NCBI RefSeq assembly: GCF_001612665.1
Contig: NZ_BDAX01000002.1
Location: 992,001 to 1,056,000 of the forward strand
Direction: 5' to 3'
Length of the DNA stretch: 64,000 nt
Origin: Nocardia alba NBRC 108234
GTDB taxonomy: Bacteria > Actinomycetota > Actinomycetes > Mycobacteriales > Mycobacteriaceae
Shown: piece after piece, positions 34,662-42,156 of the stretch
How positions within the stretch are numbered: position 1 is the first letter of the stretch
Layout: each line of letters begins with the position of its first letter
The notes under the pieces: generated by a model
Seen by the model: the letters and a program-made list of their open reading frames with translations, nothing else
Database searches by the model: none
Told to the model about the DNA's origin: nothing
Translations under genes and position numbers: made by a program

Positions 34662-35960
34662 GTGGATAAGAACGACATGATCCTGATCAGCGTCGATGAT
34701 CACATCATCGAGCCGCCGGACATGTTCACCAACCACCTGCCCGCGAAGTACGCCGCCGAGGCACCTCGATTGGTGCGCACCGACAACGGCGCCGATGTCT
34801 GGAAGTTCCGCGACACCGTCATCCCCAATGTGGCGCTCAATGCCGTGGCCGGGCGCCCGAAAGAGGAATACGGTCTCGAGCCCGACGGTCTCGACGAGAT
34901 CCGCCCCGGATGTTTCGATGTCCACGAACGCATCAAGGACATGAACGCGGGTGGGGTACTGGCGTCGATGAACTTCCCGTCGTTCCCCGGTTTCGCGGGA
35001 CGACTGTTCGCGACCGAGGACTCCGATTTCTCCCTCGCCTTGGTCCGGGCCTACAACGACTGGCACATCGACGAATGGTGCGGCGCCTACCCGGGCCGGT
35101 TCATCCCGATGGCACTGCCGGTGATCTGGGACGCCGAGTTGTGCGCCGCCGAAGTCCGCCGAGTGGCGGACAAGGGCGTGCACTCGCTGACCTTCAGCGA
35201 GAATCCCGCCGCGCTCGGCTACCCGAGCTTCCACGATCCGTTCTGGAATCCGCTGTGGAAAGCCCTGGTCGATACCGATACCGTGCTCAACGTTCATATC
35301 GGCTCCTCGGGACGGCTGTCCATCCCCGCGGTCGACTCGCCGCCGGATGTGATGATCACCTTGCAGCCGATGAACATCGTGCAGGCCGCGGCGGACCTGC
35401 TCTGGTCGCGCCCGGTCAAGGACTACCCGGACCTCAAGATCGCACTGTCCGAGGGCGGCACCGGCTGGATTCCGTACTTCCTCGAGCGCGTCGACCGCAC
35501 CTTCGAGATGCACTCCACCTGGACGATGCAGGACTTCGGCGGCAAAGTCCCCTCGGAGGTATTCCGCGACCACTTCATGACCTGCTTCATCAGCGATCCG
35601 ATCGGTGTCCGGCTGCGCCACGAAATCGGCATCGACAACATCATGTGGGAAATGGACTACCCACACAGCGATTCCATGTGGCCCGACGCTCCCGAGGTAC
35701 TCGAGCAGGTACTCGGGCGCGAGCAGGTGCCCGACGACGAGATCGACAAGATGACCCACCTCAACGCGATGCGCTGGTACTCCTTCGACCCGTTTCAGCA
35801 CATTCCGCGCGAGCAGGCCACTGTCGGCGCGCTGCGGGCGGCCGCGGCCGATCACGACGTCAGCGTGCAGGCCCGCAAGCACAAGAACTCCACATCCGAG
35901 GACAAGCTCGAGGCGTTCGCGGCGCAGATCAAAGCGGCTACCGCCCAGAACGCGGGCTGA
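34662..35960 (+). CDS. Amidohydrolase family 2 protein
   Basis: A 432-residue TIM-barrel metal enzyme of the amidohydrolase-2 group. SVDDHIIEPPDMF at the N terminus carries a D-D-H variant of the metal motif. The late WEMDYPHSDSMWPDAP (about residues 326-341) holds the conserved Asp and His. Relatives decarboxylate or hydrolyse ring-cleavage and CoA-pathway acids. The GTG at 34662 is used because GGAG lies 7 bases upstream; the in-frame GTG at 34656 is too close. A hairpin follows before the ligase gene, which may reduce read-through. Confidence 0.84.
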   Translation: MDKNDMILISVDDHIIEPPDMFTNHLPAKYAAEAPRLVRTDNGADVWKFRDTVIPNVALNAVAGRPKEEYGLEPDGLDEIRPGCFDVHERIKDMNAGGVLASMNFPSFPGFAGRLFATEDSDFSLALVRAYNDWHIDEWCGAYPGRFIPMALPVIWDAELCAAEVRRVADKGVHSLTFSENPAALGYPSFHDPFWNPLWKALVDTDTVLNVHIGSSGRLSIPAVDSPPDVMITLQPMNIVQAAADLLWSRPVKDYPDLKIALSEGGTGWIPYFLERVDRTFEMHSTWTMQDFGGKVPSEVFRDHFMTCFISDPIGVRLRHEIGIDNIMWEMDYPHSDSMWPDAPEVLEQVLGREQVPDDEIDKMTHLNAMRWYSFDPFQHIPREQATVGALRAAAADHDVSVQARKHKNSTSEDKLEAFAAQIKAATAQNAG

Positions 35961-35972
35961 CCGCACGACGAC

Positions 35973-36007
35973 GCGGCCACCCTCGGTCTGCAGACCAGGG
36001 TGGCCGC
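35973..36007 (+). terminator. Hairpin between amidohydrolase and ligase genes
   Basis: 11-bp arms (GCGGCCACCCT at 35973 with AGGGTGGCCGC ending at 36007) enclose the palindrome GGTCTGCAGACC, giving a long stem 12 bases after the stop. No T-run follows, so it may attenuate rather than stop transcription into the ligase. Confidence 0.55.
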
Positions 36008-36037
36008 ATCCTTCTCCGAAATCGATGAGGTGATGAA

Positions 36038-37546
36038 TTGAGCATTTCGGTAATGCTCGAGATGGTCGCGGCCAGTGAACCGGAGCGGGCCGCGGTCGTC
36101 TCCGACGGAACGCGAACGAGCGCGGCGCAATTGAGCGAACTGGCCGACCGGGCGGCCGGACTGATCGGTTCCTCCGGTGCCGAGCATGTCGCGTACGTGG
36201 GAACCGGCGGCATCATGCTGCCGCTGTTGCTGTTCGGATCCGCGCGCGCCGCGGTGGCGTTCACACCGCTGAACTACCGCCTCAGCGCTACCGGCCTGCG
36301 CGACCTGATCGACCGGCTGCCGAACCCGCTGATCGTTGTCGACTCCGAATACCTCGAGATGGTGGCGGGCTGCGGCAAACAGGTCATCGATTCCGCGTTG
36401 TTCCTCGCCGCCCTCCGGACCGCCGACGGGGAGCACACAGTTCAGGACGCCTCGCCCGACGACGTCGCCGTGCTGTTGTTCACCTCCGGCACGACCGCGC
36501 GACCCAAGGCCGTCGAACTGACACACGCCAATCTCACCGGCTACGTGATGGGCACCGTGGAGTTCGCCTCCGCCGAACCCGGCGACGCGGCGCTGATCTG
36601 TGTGCCGCCTTATCACATCGCGGGCGTCAGCGCGGCGCTGTCGAATCTGTACGCGGGCCGACGCACCGTGTACCTGCGCCAGTTCGACCCGGTCCGCTGG
36701 ATCGACCTCGTCCGCGAGGAACAGATCACCAACGCCACGGTCGTACCCACCATGCTCGATCGCATCGTCACCGTGCTCCGTGCCGGGCCCGGCGTCGAAC
36801 TTCCGACGCTGCGCACCCTGGCCTACGGCGGCGCCAAGGCGCCGCTGCCGCTGGTTCGCGCGGTGCTCGAGCTGCTGCCCGAGGTCGGCCTGGTCAACGC
36901 CTACGGTCTCACCGAGACCAGTTCGACCATCGCGGTGTCGACCCCCGAGGATCACCGACTCGCCCACGGGTCCAACGACCCCGCGGTCGCCAGGCGACTC
37001 GGCTCGGTCGGGCGGGCGGTGCCCGGTGTCGAATTGCAGATCCGCGACGCCGCCGGTGCGGTGCTCGCGCCCGGCGCGGTCGGCGAGTTGTTCGTCCGGG
37101 GACCGCAGGTTTCGGGGGTCTACGCCGAGCTCGGTTCCGTCCTCGATGCCGAGGGCTGGTTCCCCACCAAGGACCTCGCCGAGCTCGATGCCGACGGCTA
37201 TCTGTTCATCGGTGGCCGCTCCGACGACACCATCATCCGCGGCGGGGAGAACATCGCTCCCGCCGAGATCGAGGACGTGCTCGTCGAACATCCCGATGTT
37301 CGCGAAGTCGCCGTGATCGGCGTGCCCGACGAACAGTGGGGGCAGATCATCGTCGCCGTCATCGTCGCCTCCCCCGGCGCCACGCCTGATCCGGAACTGC
37401 TGCGCGCCCACGTGCGGGCCAATCTGCGTGGGTCGCGCACGCCGGACCGGGTCGTCTTCCGCGACGACCTTCCCACCACGCCGACCGGCAAGATCCTGCG
37501 GCGCAACCTCATCCAGGAGATCTCCTCCGCCCCGTCCATCCTCTAG
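36038..37546 (+). CDS. Acyl-CoA ligase (AMP-forming)
   Basis: A 502-residue ANL-family acyl-CoA ligase. The phosphate-binding loop LLFTSGTTARPKAVELTH is near residue 147. The YGLTETSS motif near 290 and the hinge DLAELDADGYLFIGGRSDD follow. The adenylation Lys in TPTGKILRRNL is near 490. It activates a carboxylic acid with ATP and CoA. The start is TTG at 36038 with GAGGTG upstream; the ATG at 36053 is an alternative. The 100-residue protein gene follows 8 bases later. Confidence 0.87.
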   Translation: MSISVMLEMVAASEPERAAVVSDGTRTSAAQLSELADRAAGLIGSSGAEHVAYVGTGGIMLPLLLFGSARAAVAFTPLNYRLSATGLRDLIDRLPNPLIVVDSEYLEMVAGCGKQVIDSALFLAALRTADGEHTVQDASPDDVAVLLFTSGTTARPKAVELTHANLTGYVMGTVEFASAEPGDAALICVPPYHIAGVSAALSNLYAGRRTVYLRQFDPVRWIDLVREEQITNATVVPTMLDRIVTVLRAGPGVELPTLRTLAYGGAKAPLPLVRAVLELLPEVGLVNAYGLTETSSTIAVSTPEDHRLAHGSNDPAVARRLGSVGRAVPGVELQIRDAAGAVLAPGAVGELFVRGPQVSGVYAELGSVLDAEGWFPTKDLAELDADGYLFIGGRSDDTIIRGGENIAPAEIEDVLVEHPDVREVAVIGVPDEQWGQIIVAVIVASPGATPDPELLRAHVRANLRGSRTPDRVVFRDDLPTTPTGKILRRNLIQEISSAPSIL

Positions 37547-37554
37547 GAGTCATC

Positions 37555-37857
37555 GTGATCAAGAGCGGCACCCGGCTGACGAGCCAGGTCTGTGAAACAC
37601 AGGTCATCGTCATCAAATCCACCGACGCCATCGACGACTTGCGTTGTGGCGGTGCCCCGATGGTGCCGTTGGGCAGCGAGACCGGCACCGGGGCGGTCCT
37701 CGATCCCGCGTTCGCCGGCGGCACCGCGGTCGGTAAACGCTACGTCCACGACACCGGCGCCGAACTGCTCGTCACGCGAGCGGGCAGAGGCACCCTCGAT
37801 GTGAACGAGATCCCGCTCGGTCTCAAGGAGGCCAAGCAACTGCCGTCCAGCGACTGA
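37555..37857 (+). CDS. Conserved hypothetical protein, 100 aa
   Basis: A 100-residue protein of unknown function. It has CETQVIVIK near the N terminus, DLRCGGAPM near the middle and VGKRYVHDTGAELLVTRAG near the C-terminal half. It ends in EAKQLPSSD. The pattern of two Cys and a beta-rich second half suggests a small barrel. I recall similar frames beside acyl-CoA ligases in actinomycetes, but I cannot give it a function. The GTG start has AGGAG upstream, and it is co-transcribed with the ligase. A strong terminator follows. Confidence 0.7.
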   Translation: MIKSGTRLTSQVCETQVIVIKSTDAIDDLRCGGAPMVPLGSETGTGAVLDPAFAGGTAVGKRYVHDTGAELLVTRAGRGTLDVNEIPLGLKEAKQLPSSD

Positions 37858-37873
37858 TCGGACAACCTACGCA

Positions 37874-37913
37874 AACGGCGCTCCAGCCTCGAGAAGGCTG
37901 GAGCGCCGTTTTG
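37874..37913. terminator. Strong bidirectional terminator
   Basis: A perfect 16-bp stem (37874-37889 with 37895-37910), a 5-base loop and TTTT on the plus side. It separates the plus-strand ligase unit from the end of the ten-gene minus-strand operon. Confidence 0.9.
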
Positions 37914-37937
37914 TTGTCGTCGACGAGGTTGCCTGCC

Positions 37938-38555
37938 TCAGCGCCAAGCGGCCATCAGCTCGGCGGTCGTGGTGACGGTGGCGATCAACGACAAGGTGTT
38001 GTCGATGATCGCCTCGCCGTATTCGCTGGGTACGCCCGCGACCGCATCGCGGGGCAACACGACATCGTAGGCGGCGTTGACCGCGTCCATCACCAGGTTC
38101 GGAATCGCCACGTTCAGCGAAACACCCACCACCACAATGGTCTTGACACCGAGGTTGCGGAGCACGGCGTCGAGGTCGGTGCCGCCCATCGGCCCGAGAC
38201 CGTGCTGTCGGCCGAGTACCAGATCGGTGGGTTCCGGGCCCAGTTCGGGCAGCAGGGTCGCACCCTCGCTGCCCGGGGTCACCGCGACGCCGCGGCGCCC
38301 GAGGGCGAACAACTTCGCGTTGTGATTGGAGCCGAGACCGTCCGCACGCCGCCACACCAGACAGTGCACGACCCGCACCCCGGCGACGCGGGCCGCCGGG
38401 AGCAGGGTCGCGATATTGGGCAGCGCGGCCCGCCGGGCCTCGCGCGCGAGCGCGGGCAACCCGGCGGCGGGGCCGACCACCGCGCCTTGGCATTCCTGGG
38501 TGATCACGGCGGTATGGGCCGGGGCCACCAGATCAGCCAGTGACCGCACGCTCAT
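37938..38555 (-). CDS. Isochorismatase-fold protein lacking the catalytic Cys
   Basis: A 205-residue protein of the isochorismatase/nicotinamidase (cysteine hydrolase) fold. RRADGLGSN and the TDLDAVLRNLGVKTIVVVG segment are family marks. In active members the nucleophile Cys lies in a G-x-x-x-N-V-C motif; here the motif is GVSLNVAIPN, with Ala in place of Cys. The N-terminal Asp is also replaced (AVITQEC). It is probably not a classical amidase, and its role is unknown. It is the last gene of the long operon, 4 bases after the Rieske gene stop. Confidence 0.78.
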   Translation of the reverse strand: MSVRSLADLVAPAHTAVITQECQGAVVGPAAGLPALAREARRAALPNIATLLPAARVAGVRVVHCLVWRRADGLGSNHNAKLFALGRRGVAVTPGSEGATLLPELGPEPTDLVLGRQHGLGPMGGTDLDAVLRNLGVKTIVVVGVSLNVAIPNLVMDAVNAAYDVVLPRDAVAGVPSEYGEAIIDNTLSLIATVTTTAELMAAWR

Positions 38556-38559
38556 CCGC

Positions 38560-39579
38560 TCACCGCGCGGACGATACTGCCGCGGCGTCGGCCGGTGGCA
38601 CGTCGTAGAACTGGGCAGCCCACTGGCGCAGCGACAGATACGGTTTGGCGTCCTTGGGCGAGAGCGGGGGCTTCTCCACGTATTTCTGGTAGCGCCAGAT
38701 GTCGAGGTCTTCCCAGACCGTCACCAGGAATTGCTTCTCCACCCGCGCACGAACTTCCGGCGGCGGCACATCGCCGTCGTCACCCGGGTTCTTCGGCCAC
38801 CAGATCGAATAGAACAGATCCGAGCACTCGTCGTCGACCGGAGTGGTCGCGAAGATCAGCCGGTGCTTCGATGACCCCTCGAACGCGCTGATCGAACCGC
38901 CGAGACCGAACATCTGGGCGTGGATCTTCAACGCCATCTTGTTCGGGTCGTCACTGCGCGCGTCCGGCCATCCGGTCAGGAAGTTCCACGTGTGGTCGAC
39001 CGCGCTGTAGTCCAGCATCTGCGGGGTGACCGTCGCGCCGTGCACATACTCGAAATGCAAACTGTCCGGACCGTTCTCGAGCACCACCTGTGGGTGCACG
39101 GGCTCACGTTCGGTCTTGCTCGAGAACTCCGGGTACGGGCGGTAGTAGGCGTCCGGATCGGAACCGAGGTCGGGGAACATCGTGAGGATGTCGGGCATCT
39201 CCCACTGCGGCGGCTTTCCCTCCGGGTGGTGCCACATGAACACACACCCGTTCTGCTCGTTGACCGGATACACCTGCAGACGCAGACCACGATTGACGCG
39301 GTCCTCGCCGGGGATGTTCTTGTTCCGGCCGTCCGGTCCCCAGCGCCAGCCATGGAACGGGCATTCCACGCAGTCGCCGACGACCTTGCCGCCGTGGCCG
39401 AGATGGGCGCCGAGATGCTTGCAGTGGCCGGTCAGGATGTGTACCTCGCCCGCCTCGTCGCGGTAGCCGACCAGATCCTCGCCGAAGTACTTCAACGGGC
39501 GTGTCTGCCCGATCGGGAACTCGGCCGACCAGCCGACCATGAACCAGCCGGTGACCTTCCAGGTGAACGGAACCTTCAC
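38560..39579 (-). CDS. Rieske non-heme iron oxygenase (KshA-like)
   Basis: A 339-residue oxygenase subunit. The Rieske cluster ligands are C53-x-H55 and C73-x2-H76. The mononuclear iron site is GPDSLHFEYVH, a D-x2-H-x4-H pattern, near residues 165-177. General form and length resemble the oxygenase of 3-ketosteroid 9-alpha-hydroxylase, so hydroxylation of a polycyclic or alicyclic ring is plausible. Its reductase is not adjacent; FprB or the rubredoxin reductase could serve. The GTG at 39579 has GGAGG 6 bases upstream. It lies in the ten-gene operon between the thiolase and the isochorismatase-like gene. Confidence 0.88.
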   Translation of the reverse strand: MKVPFTWKVTGWFMVGWSAEFPIGQTRPLKYFGEDLVGYRDEAGEVHILTGHCKHLGAHLGHGGKVVGDCVECPFHGWRWGPDGRNKNIPGEDRVNRGLRLQVYPVNEQNGCVFMWHHPEGKPPQWEMPDILTMFPDLGSDPDAYYRPYPEFSSKTEREPVHPQVVLENGPDSLHFEYVHGATVTPQMLDYSAVDHTWNFLTGWPDARSDDPNKMALKIHAQMFGLGGSISAFEGSSKHRLIFATTPVDDECSDLFYSIWWPKNPGDDGDVPPPEVRARVEKQFLVTVWEDLDIWRYQKYVEKPPLSPKDAKPYLSLRQWAAQFYDVPPADAAAVSSAR

Positions 39580-39643
39580 AGCAAACCTCCAGTGCTGGGC
39601 AACTTTCCAGGATTTCGGTCTCGGTCGGCCGAGCCCGGCGCGT

Positions 39644-40792
39644 TCATGTGGTGACGATGGTGGCGCCCGCGGTGCCGGGAGCGCCGTAGAGCAGGGCGAA
39701 CCCGGCTGTGGGTGTACCGCCGACCTGCCGATCGCCCGCGGTGCCGCGCAGTTGCAGGACGAGCTCGTGCAACTGGCGCATGCCGGAGGCACCGATCGGT
39801 TCGCCGTTGGCGATGAGTCCGCCGTCGGTGTTCACCGGCAGAGATCCGGAGATCTCGGTCGCCCCCTCGGCGATCAGCCGTTCCTGCTCGCCGTCGGCAC
39901 AGAAGCCCGCTTCGGCCATATGGATGATCTCGGCGCCGGCGTCGGTGTCCTGCAACTGGACCACATCGATGTCGCCGGGCGAGACCCCCGCCGACTCGAA
40001 CGCGCTGCGCGCGGCATAGACCGAGGGCGAGACATCCTCCTGCACCGGGGCGTAGGTCGTATTGACCTCGTAGGCGCCGTAGGTCCGCGTCCGTACCTCG
40101 ACAGCTCGCACGAAGATCGGCTTGCTCGTGTACCGGTGCGCGATGTCGGCCCGGCACATGATCACCGCGGCCGCGCCCTCATCGGGCGCGCAGAACATGT
40201 AGTGGGTCAGGGGGTAGTTGAACATCGGCGAGTCGAGAATTTCCTGCTCGCTGATCGGCTTGCGCCGGAAGGCATTCGGGTTCAAGCCGCCGTTGCGGTA
40301 GTTCTTGGCGGCCACCTTGGCCAGGGTCTCCTGGGAGATGCCGTGGTCGTGGAGGTAGCGATTGGCCTTCATCCCGAAGAACTTCGTGGTCAGGTATTGG
40401 CCGTTCTCGCCGTACCACTTGGGCATGCCGACCAGGGTCGGGTCGACGGTGAAGGCCCCACGCGGATGCTTGTCCATCCCGATCGCGATGCCGATGTCGT
40501 ACTTGCCGAGCCGGATCGCGTCGGCGCACGCTTCGGTGGCGCTGGCGGAGGTGGCGCAGGCGTTGAAGACATTCGTGAACGGAATACCGGTCAGTCCCAT
40601 CATGCCCACGATCGCGTCGGGATTGGCGACCTCCCAACTGCCGCCGACCGCGAATTGCACATCGCGCCATTCCAGCCCGGCGTCGGTGAGCGCGGCCCGG
40701 ATCGCGTCGGTGCCCATCTGCATGGCGGTCTTGCCCTCGAATCGGCCGAAGGGGTGCATCCCCACGCCGATGATCGCTACCTCGTTGGTCAT
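39644..40792 (-). CDS. Thiolase-fold protein (SCP2/lipid-transfer type)
   Basis: A 382-residue thiolase-superfamily protein. The nucleophile Cys is kept at residue 79 (NACATS). The C-terminal catalytic His of normal thiolases (GHP) is replaced by Glu 331 in NGEPIGASG. This pattern is seen in actinobacterial lipid-transfer/thiolase proteins that work with DUF35 partners. It may cleave or bind acyl-CoA of the pathway. A DUF35 gene lies 17 bases upstream in the operon and is its likely partner. The start has AGGAG upstream. Confidence 0.85.
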   Translation of the reverse strand: MTNEVAIIGVGMHPFGRFEGKTAMQMGTDAIRAALTDAGLEWRDVQFAVGGSWEVANPDAIVGMMGLTGIPFTNVFNACATSASATEACADAIRLGKYDIGIAIGMDKHPRGAFTVDPTLVGMPKWYGENGQYLTTKFFGMKANRYLHDHGISQETLAKVAAKNYRNGGLNPNAFRRKPISEQEILDSPMFNYPLTHYMFCAPDEGAAAVIMCRADIAHRYTSKPIFVRAVEVRTRTYGAYEVNTTYAPVQEDVSPSVYAARSAFESAGVSPGDIDVVQLQDTDAGAEIIHMAEAGFCADGEQERLIAEGATEISGSLPVNTDGGLIANGEPIGASGMRQLHELVLQLRGTAGDRQVGGTPTAGFALLYGAPGTAGATIVTT

Positions 40793-40809
40793 GTCAGAAC
40801 TCCTGTCCC

Positions 40810-41226
40810 TCAGGCGGGTTGGAAGGCGAAGGTGAGAACCTCGGCGCCTTCGGGGTCGGTGCCGAGCGGGACGGTCGTGAGCACGACGTCCATCCCGAAT
40901 TCGAGCTTGTCCGGGTCGTTCTCGGTGAGTCTGGCCTCGACCCGGATCACGTCACCGAGCTGCACCAGCCCGACGCCGAAGGGCACGAAGGTCCGGGCCG
41001 TCTCGTCCCCGAGATAGGGCGCGCCCGGCAGGAATCCCTGGGTGGTCCAGGCCACCAGGGTTCCGGTGCGCGGCAGGGTGATCTGTTCGATCGACGGGCG
41101 GCTGCACCGCGGGCACAGGTCCTGGATCGGGAACACCGCCGCACCGCAGTCGGTGCACGATCCGCCGACGAGGTGGAACTCCTCGGCGGGCCAGTTGGAG
41201 ATTTCCGGAGCGATCATTCGTTGCAT
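40810..41226 (-). CDS. Zn-ribbon/OB-fold DUF35 protein
   Basis: A 138-residue protein with an N-terminal zinc ribbon (C24-x2-C27 and C38-x2-C41) followed by a DUF35 OB-fold barrel. Such proteins bind acyl-CoA and form complexes with thiolase-like enzymes; ChsH2 of steroid degradation contains this domain. It lies directly upstream of the thiolase-fold gene in the operon, which points to a complex of the two. The ATG at 41226 follows GAGGAACC and abuts the stop of the hydrolase gene. Confidence 0.85.
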   Translation of the reverse strand: MQRMIAPEISNWPAEEFHLVGGSCTDCGAAVFPIQDLCPRCSRPSIEQITLPRTGTLVAWTTQGFLPGAPYLGDETARTFVPFGVGLVQLGDVIRVEARLTENDPDKLEFGMDVVLTTVPLGTDPEGAEVLTFAFQPA

Positions 41227-42156
41227 CTATGGTTCCTCGACTTCTGATCGGTAGCGGGCGGGGGTCGATCGCAGCGCGCATTCCTCCACGAACGACAACA
41301 GGCCCAGGTGATAGGCCGCGGCGCCGTAGCCGACGCTCAGGTTGTGCCCACACCCGTATTGCACGTTGTTCACGAAACGTGATGTAGCGGTGAATAGTTC
41401 GGCGATCCCGGCGCGGGCAGCCGGGTCGGTTCGCCACACCTGCTCGTACTCGGCGTCGGTCACCCGGACCGGGACACGCATCCGGGCGGCGAGCGTCGGG
41501 AAGTCGGTCGGCCAGTCGTGCACGACGCTGACCTCGTAGCCCGGCGTGCCCGAGGTCAGCGAACGCCCGCCGAGGACCTCCGGCGGGTAGCTGTCCTGCG
41601 GGAACCACAGCAGTTCGCGAATTCCGCCTGCCCTGCCCGTCTTTCGGATCTTTTCGATGACCCGGATGGCCTCGGGACGCTTGTCGACACCGGTGCCCGC
41701 CAGTTCGAGGCCGAGCAGTTCGGCGCCCCGATCGTCGGCGGCCATCCGCGCGGCCAGGTCACAGCCCGCCGAATGTCCGGCGAGGAAGACCCCGGCGCCG
41801 CGTTCGCTCGTTCCCAGCAGCGCGTCGATCGCGGCATAGGTCGCGTCGACGCGGCGCTGCGGCTCGTCGAACAACTCACCCCACGGTTCCGAAGCGCCGT
41901 ATCCCGGTCTGTCGAGCGCGAGAACGGTGAAACCCAGTCGGGCGCCGATCCGTAGCAGCGACAGCGACGGCCGGTCCGGTAGATCGAAATAGCGCGCCGT
42001 CGTCGCGCCGCCGTGCACGGCGACCAGCACGGCGCGAGGATCGGCGACCTCGGCGCACAGCGCCGACATCCGGATTCCCGCGACCTCGACTTCCCTGGTG
42101 ACGACGGTGTCGACGGCGCTGTGCTCCGGCAGCAGGCCGGTGCCCTCGGCGCTCAC
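41227..42156 (-). CDS. Alpha/beta-hydrolase
   Basis: A 309-residue alpha/beta-hydrolase. VAVHGGATTARYFD holds the oxyanion region, and LDRPGYGASEP follows. The nucleophile elbow AGHSAGCD places the Ser near 120. A late GCGHNLS near 280 supplies the His. It may hydrolyse an ester, thioester or C-C bond of a pathway intermediate. The GTG at 42156 overlaps the stop of the DUF35-aldolase fusion (GTGA), so it is translated with it. The stop is immediately followed by the DUF35 gene start. Confidence 0.8.
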   Translation of the reverse strand: MSAEGTGLLPEHSAVDTVVTREVEVAGIRMSALCAEVADPRAVLVAVHGGATTARYFDLPDRPSLSLLRIGARLGFTVLALDRPGYGASEPWGELFDEPQRRVDATYAAIDALLGTSERGAGVFLAGHSAGCDLAARMAADDRGAELLGLELAGTGVDKRPEAIRVIEKIRKTGRAGGIRELLWFPQDSYPPEVLGGRSLTSGTPGYEVSVVHDWPTDFPTLAARMRVPVRVTDAEYEQVWRTDPAARAGIAELFTATSRFVNNVQYGCGHNLSVGYGAAAYHLGLLSFVEECALRSTPARYRSEVEEP

